Assembly: GCA_026990045.1 (NCBI GenBank)
Contig: JALSIK010000339.1
Coordinates: 1 to 11,806, forward strand
Length of the DNA: 11,806 nucleotides
Origin: Chromatiales bacterium
GTDB taxonomy: Bacteria; Pseudomonadota; Gammaproteobacteria; CAMYNG01
Direction of reading: 5' to 3'
The notes beneath the pieces are model-generated. The model was not told the DNA's origin. It made no database searches and saw only the letters and a list, made by a program, of their open reading frames with translations. Both the position numbers and the translations under genes were made by a program. Below, piece by piece: positions 6,687-11,806 of this stretch. Within the stretch, counting starts at the first letter, position 1; every line of letters begins with the position of its first letter.

Positions 6687-8774
6687 ATGACCCCCGTAGT
6701 GAAGACGCTGCCCTACGGCAGCAAGACCCTGCGCCTGGAGACGGGCGAGATTGCCAAGCAGGCCACCGGTGCCGTGATGGTGCACCTGGGCGACACCAGC
6801 GTGCTGGTGACCGTGGTGGCGGACAAGAACCCGGTGGAGGGGCGCGATTTCTTCCCCCTCACGGTCAACTACCAGGAGCGCACCTACGCCTCCGGCCGCA
6901 TCCCCGGCGGATTCCTGAGGCGCGAAGGACGCCCCTCCGAGAACGAGACCCTCACCTCCCGCCTCATCGACCGCCCCATCCGCCCGCTGTTTCCCGAAGG
7001 TTTCACCAACGAGGTCCAGATCATCGCCACCGTGATGTCGCTGGATCCCGAGGTGCAGCCCGACATCCCGGCCATGATCGGCGCCTCCGCCGCGCTGGCG
7101 GTCTCCGGCGTGCCCTTCAACGGCCCCATCGGCGCCGCCCGGGTGGGCTACCGCGACGGCCAGTACCTGCTCAACCCCTCGCCGGACGAGCTGGAAACCT
7201 CCGACCTGGACCTGGTGGTGGCCGGGACCCAATCCGCCGTGCTCATGGTGGAGTCCGAGGCCCGGGAGCTGCCGGAGTCGGTGATGCTGGACGCGGTCAT
7301 GTTCGGCCACGAGCAGATGCAGGCCGTGATCCAGGCCATCCGCGAGTTCGCCGCCGAGGCCGGCACCCGGCCCTGGGAGTGGCAGCCGCCGCAACGCGAC
7401 GAGGCCCTGGACGCCGCCGTGGCCGAGGCCGGCGAGGCCCTGCTGCGCGAGGGCTACACCATCCGCGAGAAGCTCAAGCGCTACGAGCGCCTGGGCGAGA
7501 TCCGGCGCGAGATCGTGGCCCGGCTGGTGCCCGAGGACGGCTCCGGCCAGTGGACCGAGGACGAGGTCCGCGCCGCCATCGAGCACCTGGAGAAGAAGAT
7601 CGTGCGCGGCGAGATCCTGGACGGCAAGCCGCGCATCGACGGCCGCGACCACAAGACGGTGCGGCCCATCACGGTCAAGGTGGGCGTGCTGCCGCGCACC
7701 CACGGCTCGGCCCTGTTCACCCGCGGCGAGACCCAGGCCCTGGTGGTCACCACCCTGGGCACCGAGCGCGACGCCCAGATCATCGACGCCCTGGAGGGGT
7801 CCTACCGCCAGCCCTTCATGCTGCACTACAACTTCCCGCCCTACTGCGTCGGCGAGATCGGCATGGTGGGCAGCCCCAAGCGGCGCGAGATCGGCCACGG
7901 CCGCCTCGCCAAGCGCGGCATCATGGCGGTGATGCCCAGCCTCGACGAGTTCCCCTACACCATCCGCGTGGTGTCCGAGATCACCGAGTCCAACGGCTCC
8001 TCCTCCATGGCCACGGTGTGCGGCACCTCGCTGTCGCTCATGGACGCCGGCGTGCCCATCAAGGCCCCGGTGGCGGGCATCGCCATGGGCCTGGTGAAGG
8101 AGGGCGACCGCTTCGCGGTGCTGTCCGACATCATGGGCGACGAGGACCACCTGGGCGACATGGACTTCAAGGTGGCCGGCACCGAGCAGGGCGTCAACGC
8201 CCTGCAGATGGACATCAAGATCGACGGCATCACCCGCGAGATCATGGAGACCGCCCTGGCCCAGGCGCGCGAGGGGCGCCTGTTCATCCTGGGCGAGATG
8301 AACAAGGTGATCAGCGAGCCGCGCAAGGAGATGTCGGAGCACGCGCCGCGCTACATCACCATCAAGATCAACCCGGAGAAGATCCGCGACGTCATCGGCA
8401 AGGGTGGCGCCACCATCCGCTCCATCACCGAGCAGACCGGCACCGCCATCGACATCTCCGACGACGGCCTGGTGAAGATCGCCTCCAGCGACCTGGCCGC
8501 GGCCGAGGAGGCCCGGCGCCAGATCGAGCTGCTCACCGCCGACGTGGAAGTGGGCCGGGTCTACGAGGGTCGCGTGGCCAAGCTCATGGACTTCGGCGCC
8601 TTCGTCACCATCCTGCCGGGCAAGGACGGGCTGGTGCACGTGTCCCAGATCAGCGACGAGCGGGTGGAGAACGTGGCCGACAAGCTCACCGAGGGCGAGG
8701 TGGTCAAGGTCAAGGTCCTGGAGATCGACAAGCAGGGCCGCATCCGCCTGTCCATGAAGGCGGTCAGCCAGTAG
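6687..8774 (+). CDS. pnp: Polyribonucleotide nucleotidyltransferase (PNPase)
   Basis: A 695-residue trimeric 3'-to-5' phosphorolytic exoribonuclease that releases nucleoside diphosphates; a usual partner of RNase E in the degradosome. Two RNase PH-like domains flank an alpha-helical linker (about 215-305). The phosphate-binding SNGSSS (435-440) and the metal-site motif GDEDHLGDMDFK (484-495) in the second PH domain are intact. The C-terminus has a KH domain with GKGG (571-574) and an S1 domain (about 622-693). Length is close to E. coli PNPase (711). AGAGG (6676-6680) lies 6 nt before the ATG. Only 24 nt separate it from rpsO, so the long RNase III-cleaved leader hairpin that autoregulates E. 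coli pnp has no room here. Terminated at 8799-8822. Confidence 0.98.
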   Translation: MTPVVKTLPYGSKTLRLETGEIAKQATGAVMVHLGDTSVLVTVVADKNPVEGRDFFPLTVNYQERTYASGRIPGGFLRREGRPSENETLTSRLIDRPIRPLFPEGFTNEVQIIATVMSLDPEVQPDIPAMIGASAALAVSGVPFNGPIGAARVGYRDGQYLLNPSPDELETSDLDLVVAGTQSAVLMVESEARELPESVMLDAVMFGHEQMQAVIQAIREFAAEAGTRPWEWQPPQRDEALDAAVAEAGEALLREGYTIREKLKRYERLGEIRREIVARLVPEDGSGQWTEDEVRAAIEHLEKKIVRGEILDGKPRIDGRDHKTVRPITVKVGVLPRTHGSALFTRGETQALVVTTLGTERDAQIIDALEGSYRQPFMLHYNFPPYCVGEIGMVGSPKRREIGHGRLAKRGIMAVMPSLDEFPYTIRVVSEITESNGSSSMATVCGTSLSLMDAGVPIKAPVAGIAMGLVKEGDRFAVLSDIMGDEDHLGDMDFKVAGTEQGVNALQMDIKIDGITREIMETALAQAREGRLFILGEMNKVISEPRKEMSEHAPRYITIKINPEKIRDVIGKGGATIRSITEQTGTAIDISDDGLVKIASSDLAAAEEARRQIELLTADVEVGRVYEGRVAKLMDFGAFVTILPGKDGLVHVSQISDERVENVADKLTEGEVVKVKVLEIDKQGRIRLSMKAVSQ

Positions 8775-8798
8775 GTCCTCCACCCGTTTCCTGCATGG

Positions 8799-8822
8799 AA
8801 GGGGGCCGGCCGGCCCCTTTTT
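8799..8822 (+). terminator. Intrinsic terminator of the operon after pnp
   Basis: A perfect palindrome, GGGGCCGGCCGGCCCC (8802-8817), forms a GGGGCC/GGCCCC stem with a GGCC loop, extended by AA:TT, and is followed by TTTTT (8818-8822). It begins about 25 nt after the pnp stop. This is the strongest terminator in the window. Confidence 0.9.
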
Positions 8823-8887
8823 CATTGCGCGCGCCGTCCCGCCCGGTGCGTTCGCGGGGCGCACGCAACCTGCCACCCGCCGTCATC

Positions 8888-8896
8888 TGATATCCT
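8888..8896 (+). promoter_or_regulatory. Extended -10 element just before the glycosylase gene
   Basis: TGATATCCT (8888-8896) reads as TGn plus TATCCT. No convincing -35 is seen 16-18 bp upstream. The predicted start falls at about 8903-8904, at or beside the ATG (8904), and no Shine-Dalgarno is visible, so a leaderless mRNA is possible. Confidence 0.35.
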
Positions 8897-8903
8897 GGCA
8901 TCC

Positions 8904-9587
8904 ATGCCCCGTTCGCTGTACCGGATCTACCGGCGCCTGTATGCCTGCCACGGGCCCCAGCACTGGTGGCCGGGCGACACCCGCTTCGAGATCATGGTGG
9001 GCGCGGTGCTGACCCAGAACGCCGCCTGGACCAACGTGGAGCGGGCCATCGCCAACCTGCGCACCCGCGGCGCCCTCACGCCCGAGGCCATCGTCGCCGC
9101 CCATCCCCGCCGCCTGGCGGCGTGGCTGCGTCCCTCGGGTTACTTCAACGTCAAGGCCAGGAGGCTGCGCGCCCTGTGCCGCTGGATCATCGACGAGGGC
9201 GGCCTGCGCCGCCTGGCCCGCCGCGACACCGAGACCCTGCGCCGGGACCTGCTGGCAGTGCACGGCATCGGGCCGGAGACCGCGGACGACATCCTGCTCT
9301 ACGCCTTCGACCGGCCGGTGTTCGTCATCGATGCCTACACCCGGCGCCTGTTCCGGCGCCTGGGGCTCATCGACGGGAACGAGGACTACGAGACCCTGCG
9401 GGCCCTGTTCGAGCGCGGCCTGGCCCGGTGCCGGGACAAGGTGGCCCTGTTCAACGAGTATCACGCCCTCATCGTCCGGCATGCCAAGGAGATCTGCCGG
9501 GTGCGGCCGCGCTGCGGCCACTGCTGCCTGGCACGGAGCTGCCCGGTCGGGGACCAGAGGACAGAGGACAGGGGACAGTGCGCGTAG
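8904..9587 (+). CDS. HhH-GPD DNA glycosylase, endonuclease III-like (COG2231/MagIII type)
   Basis: A 227-residue base-excision repair protein of the endonuclease III superfamily. Visible parts: LTQNAAWTNVE (36-46), typical of the family subgroup that includes 3-methyladenine glycosylase MagIII; helix-hairpin-helix HGIGPETAD (120-128); catalytic aspartate D143 in VIDAYT; and a C-terminal four-cysteine cluster (C198, C204, C207, C213) likely to hold a [4Fe-4S] cluster. The lysine that gives endonuclease III its AP-lyase activity is E125 here, 18 residues before D143, the same spacing as K120 and D138 in E. coli Nth. It is therefore probably a monofunctional glycosylase; the substrate (perhaps alkylated purines) is not determined. 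Cysteine spacing is C-X5-C-X2-C-X5-C against X6 in Nth. The last ten residues come from a heptamer DNA repeat and are likely not functional. Confidence 0.85.
   Translation: MPRSLYRIYRRLYACHGPQHWWPGDTRFEIMVGAVLTQNAAWTNVERAIANLRTRGALTPEAIVAAHPRRLAAWLRPSGYFNVKARRLRALCRWIIDEGGLRRLARRDTETLRRDLLAVHGIGPETADDILLYAFDRPVFVIDAYTRRLFRRLGLIDGNEDYETLRALFERGLARCRDKVALFNEYHALIVRHAKEICRVRPRCGHCCLARSCPVGDQRTEDRGQCA
9549..9578 (+). repeat. Heptamer tandem repeat at the 3' end of the glycosylase gene
   Basis: Units AGAGGAC (9556-9562), AGAGGAC (9563-9569) and AGGGGAC (9570-9576) follow a related GGGGACC. The unit of 7 is not a multiple of 3, so gain or loss of a copy would change the reading frame of the C-terminal tail after the last cluster cysteine. 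It is purine-rich on the plus strand. Confidence 0.6.
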
Positions 9588-9621
9588 GGCGGCACCGCGA
9601 AGCGATGCCGCCGCCCGTTTT
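9588..9621 (+). terminator. Terminator-like hairpin after the glycosylase gene
   Basis: GGCGGCA (9588-9594) pairs with TGCCGCC (9606-9612); inside it CGC/GCG (9596-9598 with 9602-9604) closes a GAA loop, with one C-A mismatch between. GCCCG then TTTT (9618-9621) follows. The T-run is short and displaced by five bases, so termination may be imperfect. It begins directly after the stop codon. Confidence 0.5.
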
Positions 9622-9638
9622 CCGAGGAGGAAGGGGAC

Positions 9639-9702
9639 GAACGCCCGCACGAAACAGGCCGGCGTATGCCGGCCTGTTTCTACAATCCAGCATCGGGCGT
9701 TC
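9639..9702. terminator. Nested inverted repeat / bidirectional terminator between convergent genes
   Basis: The inner stem is perfect over 13 bp: GAAACAGGCCGGC (9651-9663) and GCCGGCCTGTTTC (9668-9680), loop GTAT. An outer perfect 9-bp inverted pair flanks it: GAACGCCCG (9639-9647) and CGGGCGTTC (9694-9702). The outer right arm overlaps the stop codon of the minus-strand gene. The position between two convergent genes and the A/T ends of the inner stem fit a shared terminator, mainly for the minus-strand gene. Confidence 0.6.
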
Positions 9703-10162
9703 AGCCCGCCTTGCGCATCTGGTGCTTGGAGCGCAGGGTGTGGGGCTTGAGGCACTTGGGCAGGTCGATGAACTCGCCCAGCAGCACCACCACCTTGGGC
9801 ACCTCGCTGTTGACCAGCTCCAGGAGCTGATCCTGGATCTTCTTGTCCTCCAGCTCGTCGGTGAGCCCGTTGATGATGTAGACCCCGAAGTGCTTGGAGT
9901 TGAGCACGTGGGTGAGCACGTCCTCCAGCGTCTGGGTACGGGGAATGGTGATGTGAGCGGCGCCGATGCGGTGCATGCCGCGGCCCGGCTCCCAGGAATA
10001 GAAGGCCTTGTTGGAGAAGCGGGTGATCTGGACGAACAGTTCCTGGACCCTGGAAACGTCGTAAGTTTCCATGGAAATGATGCGGAATTCCGCATCCAGC
10101 ATCTGGTCCAGCTGGTCCAGGTAGTTCAACTTCTTCTTCCCCATGCCCTCGTTATCGGACAT
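9701..10162 (-). CDS. Small protein resembling the N-terminal domain of Ycf46-type AAA+ proteins
   Basis: A 153-residue predicted cytoplasmic protein without signal peptide or membrane segment. I do not recognise a named family with certainty. The pattern LDQMLDAEFRIISMETYD (15-35), an AFYSWEPGRG segment (53-62), a central TLEDVLTHVL helix (78-87), VYIINGLTDEL (94-104) and KVVVLLGEFIDLPKCL (123-138) resembles the degenerate P-loop-like N-terminal domain of Ycf46/COG0464-type ATPases. No Walker A, Walker B or AAA core follows, so it would be a standalone domain. No function is assigned. Start: ATG 10162 is preferred; ATG 10171 lies inside a probable -10 element, and ATG 10231 would add a basic N-terminus read from a palindrome. 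ATG 10144 (MGKKKLNYL) is a further alternative. Codon use matches the genome. It lies downstream of the diguanylate cyclase gene on the same strand, 122 bp away. Confidence 0.75.
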   Translation of the reverse strand: MSDNEGMGKKKLNYLDQLDQMLDAEFRIISMETYDVSRVQELFVQITRFSNKAFYSWEPGRGMHRIGAAHITIPRTQTLEDVLTHVLNSKHFGVYIINGLTDELEDKKIQDQLLELVNSEVPKVVVLLGEFIDLPKCLKPHTLRSKHQMRKAG

Positions 10163-10166
10163 TCCA

Positions 10167-10195
10167 ATCATAGCTCCAGGGAGCAGGGGGCGCAA
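10167..10195 (-). promoter_or_regulatory. Promoter of the Ycf46-N-like gene
   Basis: On the minus strand TTGCGC (10195-10190, 4/6) and TATGAT (10172-10167, 5/6) are 17 bp apart. The predicted start is about 10160, right at the chosen ATG (10162). Either the mRNA is leaderless or translation starts at 10144. GGAG at 10177-10174 would lie upstream of the transcript start and so may not act as a Shine-Dalgarno. Confidence 0.5.
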
Positions 10196-10213
10196 AAGCC
10201 TTTTGGCGGCCCG

Positions 10214-10235
10214 AAACGTGAATCCGTTCATGTTT
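10214..10235. repeat. Inverted repeat upstream of the Ycf46-N-like promoter
   Basis: AAACGTGAA (10214-10222) and TTCATGTTT (10227-10235) are inverted copies with one mismatch (G-U as RNA) around TCCG. It ends about 18 bp upstream of the -35 box of the minus-strand promoter. Candidate operator, or a weak AT-rich hairpin in readthrough RNA from the upstream cyclase gene; no T-run follows that would make it a terminator. Confidence 0.4.
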
Positions 10236-10273
10236 TCAGCACGGTGGTGGGGAAAACCGATGAAAACGATGTG

Positions 10274-10312
10274 AAAAACCCGGATCAGGGCGTCCCCGCG
10301 CAGCGGGTCCGG
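10274..10312 (-). terminator. Possible terminator of the diguanylate cyclase gene
   Basis: On the minus strand CCGGA (10312-10308) pairs with TCCGG (10284-10280), enclosing a smaller hairpin of CCCGC/GCGGG with a TGC loop, and is followed by G and TTTTT (10278-10274). The structure overlaps the stop codon (10287-10285). It is a branched and rather loose stem, so termination strength is uncertain. Confidence 0.35.
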
Positions 10313-11226
10313 TTGCGGCCGGCCTCCTTGGCCTCGTACAGGGCTTCGTCGGCCCGCTTGAACAGGGCGGTGGCGTCGTCTCCGGGGCGCAGGCTGGCCA
10401 CGCCTAGGCTGGCGGTGACCGGGATTTCCACGCCCTCCCAGGCCACCGGCTCGCGCATCACTGCCTCGCGGATGCGCTCGGCGGCGCGGCAGGCCCCGGC
10501 GCGGTCGGTGGCCGCCAGCAGGAGGATGAACTCCTCGCCCCCGTAGCGGAACACCAGGTCGCAGCCGCGTACCTCGTCCTGGATGCGCCGGGCCAGCTCG
10601 GCCAGCACGGCGTCGCCCGCGGCGTGGCCCCAGGTGTCGTTGATCTCCTTGAAGTGGTCCAGGTCGAGGATGACCAGCGACAGGGGCGTGCCGTGGCGGT
10701 GGGCCAGTTCCACCTCGCGGGGCAGGGCGCTCTCCAGCGCGGCCCGGTTGCAGACCCCGGTGAGGGGGTCGTGGCGGGCCGCCTGCCGGGCCCGGCGGTA
10801 GAGCAGGGCGTTGCGCAGGGGATAGACCAGGTAGCAGAGCAGGGCCTCGAGGTTGGCCAGCTGCTCTTCGCCGAACCGCTGGCGGCCGTAGAAGGTGAGC
10901 ACTCCCAGGTCCTCGTCGCCCAGGCGCAGCTCGTAGCGGCAGCTGTGGCGGGCCAGGGCACCGAACTCGTGGGCCAGGCCCTCGGCGGGCATCTCGTAGC
11001 AGGCGCCGGCGAAGTCCAGGGCCCGGGCCAGGGCGCCGAGAAAGTTGTCCAGCACGGCGTCCACCTCCAAGCTGGCCTGGAGCAGGCCCGCCAGGTGCAG
11101 GGTACGCTGGAGTTCGGCCAGGCTCAGGGCCGGGGCCTCGGGCGGGGCCTCGCGCTGCACCTGGAGCCGGCTCACGTTGGGATGCTCGGGCACGGCCATG
11201 ATGATCTCGGGTCCGGTGGAATGCAT
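10285..11226 (-). CDS. Diguanylate cyclase, GAF-like sensor plus GGDEF domain
   Basis: A 313-residue predicted cytoplasmic enzyme making cyclic di-GMP from two GTP. The C-terminal GGDEF domain starts near DPLTGVCNRAALE (153-165), contains LVILDLDHFKEINDTWGH, and has the active-site GGEEF at 229-233. The product-inhibition I-site is intact: RGCD (220-223) five residues before GGEEF. The N-terminal part (about 40-140) looks like a small GAF-type sensory fold (RTLHLAGLLQASLEVDAVLDNFL, then LGDEDLGVLTFYGRQRF), but its ligand is unknown. No transmembrane segment or signal peptide. Start is uncertain: an ATG at 11250 would use ATA and TTA codons foreign to this genome and lies in AT-rich control DNA, so 11226 is preferred; 11199, with GAG 7 nt upstream, is also possible. 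Divergent from the thioredoxin gene. Confidence 0.9.
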   Translation of the reverse strand: MHSTGPEIIMAVPEHPNVSRLQVQREAPPEAPALSLAELQRTLHLAGLLQASLEVDAVLDNFLGALARALDFAGACYEMPAEGLAHEFGALARHSCRYELRLGDEDLGVLTFYGRQRFGEEQLANLEALLCYLVYPLRNALLYRRARQAARHDPLTGVCNRAALESALPREVELAHRHGTPLSLVILDLDHFKEINDTWGHAAGDAVLAELARRIQDEVRGCDLVFRYGGEEFILLLAATDRAGACRAAERIREAVMREPVAWEGVEIPVTASLGVASLRPGDDATALFKRADEALYEAKEAGRNRTRCAGTP

Positions 11227-11250
11227 TGCGTTTCGTAATGCTATTTTCAT

Positions 11251-11331
11251 GCCAGGATGTTTGAATGGAATAAACTTTTATAAATCAAGGTATTACAAAA
11301 TGAATGGAACCCCTGGCACGCTCGGTGTCAA
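11251..11331 (-). promoter_or_regulatory. AT-rich control region of the diguanylate cyclase gene
   Basis: On the minus strand a perfect TTGACA (11331-11326) is followed after 17 bp by TCCATT (11308-11303, 3/6); a TATAAA at 11282-11277 is an alternative -10 without a good -35. The region holds a 9-bp direct repeat TGAATGGAA (11262-11270 and 11301-11309, plus strand), and is bracketed by GCCAGG (11251-11256) and CCTGGC (11312-11317). The second repeat copy covers the proposed -10, so it may be an operator. Base composition is strikingly AT-rich against the genome. Confidence 0.4.
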
Positions 11332-11355
11332 AAAATCGGCGGCAACATTCCGCCG
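11330..11355 (-). other. Terminator-like hairpin on the minus strand in the divergent region
   Basis: Minus strand reads CGGCGG (11355-11350), loop of 7, CCGCCG (11342-11337), A, then six T (11335-11330). It has the form of an intrinsic terminator, but no minus-strand gene lies upstream of it inside the window. It may insulate the cyclase gene from antisense transcription, act as an attenuator, or be a palindromic operator abutting the TTGACA at 11331-11326. Confidence 0.45.
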
Positions 11356-11397
11356 CCGGCCTGCCGGCTTCACCGTCCTTGGCCGGGACATGCGTGG

Positions 11398-11425
11398 TTG
11401 ACAGCGGAACCGGGGCGCGTAGAGT
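11398..11425 (+). promoter_or_regulatory. Promoter of the SoxW-like thioredoxin gene
   Basis: TTGACA (11398-11403, perfect) and TAGAGT (11420-11425, 4/6) are 16 bp apart. Predicted start is about 11432, giving a 5' UTR of roughly 35 nt. GGAGGA (11455-11460), six nt before the ATG, is a strong Shine-Dalgarno. Confidence 0.55.
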
Positions 11426-11466
11426 CGGCGGGGTACCACCGTCGGAAACCCAGTGGAGGAGCCGTC

Positions 11467-11806
11467 ATGTGGCAATCACTCTTGCGCACCCCTCCGGCTG
11501 CCGTGGCCGTGCTGTTCAGCCTGGCCGCGGGGGCCGCGGAAAAGAACACCGAGGCCCTGGCCGAGGGCATGGTCAATCCCGGCTACGAGGAGCCGCCCCC
11601 CTGGTTCAAGACCTCGTTCCTCGACCTGCGCGAGGACGTGGCCGAAGCCCGCGCCGCCGGCAAGCGCGTGCTGTTGTATTACTACCAGGACGGCTGCCCG
11701 TACTGCGCCAAGCTCCTGCGCGACAACCTGGGCGACCGGCGCATCGCCGACAAGACCCGCGCCCACTTCGACGTCATCGCCATCAACATGTGGGGCGACC
11801 GCGAGG
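11467..11806 (+). CDS. Periplasmic thioredoxin-like protein, SoxW type (partial)
   Basis: The first 113 residues of a protein cut by the window edge. Residues 1-23 form a probable Sec signal peptide (MWQSLLR, then a hydrophobic Ala/Val/Leu stretch ending AAGAA), so it should act in the periplasm. The thioredoxin-fold redox motif is CPYC at 77-80 within YYYQDGCPYCAKLL. The following pattern (ADKTRAHFDVIAINMWGDRE) fits SoxW-like thioredoxins, which keep periplasmic sulfur-oxidation or other exported thiol proteins reduced. Without the C-terminus the exact subfamily cannot be fixed, and no sox genes are seen nearby in the window. The start is well supported by GGAGGA six nt upstream and by the signal peptide. 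Confidence 0.85.
   Translation, partial: MWQSLLRTPPAAVAVLFSLAAGAAEKNTEALAEGMVNPGYEEPPPWFKTSFLDLREDVAEARAAGKRVLLYYYQDGCPYCAKLLRDNLGDRRIADKTRAHFDVIAINMWGDRE

Noticed and set aside
6396..8876. 826-codon open frame on the minus strand opposite rpsO and pnp
   Set aside because: Same artefact of GC-biased codons; its translation is His/Ala/Leu/Gly/Asp-rich and overlaps two certain genes and the terminator.
7379..8890. 503-codon open frame on the plus strand within pnp
   Set aside because: Alternate frame of pnp; Arg/Gly/His/Pro-rich translation without domains, running through the pnp terminator.
8966..10546. 526-codon open frame on the plus strand across the glycosylase and the minus-strand genes
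   Set aside because: Runs through two terminators and antisense to two better-supported genes; composition is that of a shadow frame.

Overview
The window is very GC-rich, with coding sequence using almost only G/C third positions. It carries the classic proteobacterial translation/RNA operon in the same order as Escherichia coli: initiator tRNA (metY-like), rimP, nusA, infB, rbfA, truB, rpsO, pnp. Protein sequences are closest in style to gammaproteobacterial versions: NusA has two C-terminal acidic repeats, RpsO and TruB match E. coli closely, and PNPase keeps its KH and S1 domains. A SoxW-like periplasmic thioredoxin at the right edge and the high GC would fit a chemolithotrophic or phototrophic sulfur gammaproteobacterium (Chromatiales/Ectothiorhodospiraceae type). 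That placement is inference, not proof.

Layout. Positions 1-125: hairpin and a strong sigma70 promoter. 126-202: initiator tRNA-fMet. 203-389: structured leader with two terminator-like hairpins and a probable internal promoter. 390-6297: rimP-nusA-infB-rbfA-truB, tightly packed. 6298-6392: rpsO promoter and leader. 6393-8774: rpsO-pnp, closed by a strong intrinsic terminator at about 8800-8822. 8904-9587: a lone helix-hairpin-helix DNA glycosylase of the endonuclease III superfamily with the lyase lysine replaced by glutamate. 9588-9702: convergent intergenic region with two large hairpins. 9701-10162 (minus): small conserved-looking protein resembling the N-terminal, non-ATPase domain of Ycf46-type AAA+ proteins. 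10285-11226 (minus): diguanylate cyclase with an intact GGEEF site and inhibitory I-site. 11227-11466: divergent control region with an AT-rich island and TTGACA elements on both strands. 11467 to the right edge: partial SoxW-like thioredoxin.

Function. The main operon couples initiation (tRNA-fMet, IF2, RimP and RbfA for 30S maturation, S15) with transcription elongation/termination (NusA), RNA modification (TruB) and RNA turnover (PNPase). The right third is a set of unrelated single genes: DNA base repair, c-di-GMP signalling, an uncharacterised small protein and periplasmic thiol chemistry.

No mobile element, CRISPR array, phage gene or clear new multi-gene system was found. The best leads are the rimP leader, where the terminator's 5' arm can instead pair perfectly with the rimP start region; a U1-U72 initiator tRNA; the standalone Ycf46-N-like protein next to a diguanylate cyclase; and palindromic elements in the two minus-strand control regions.
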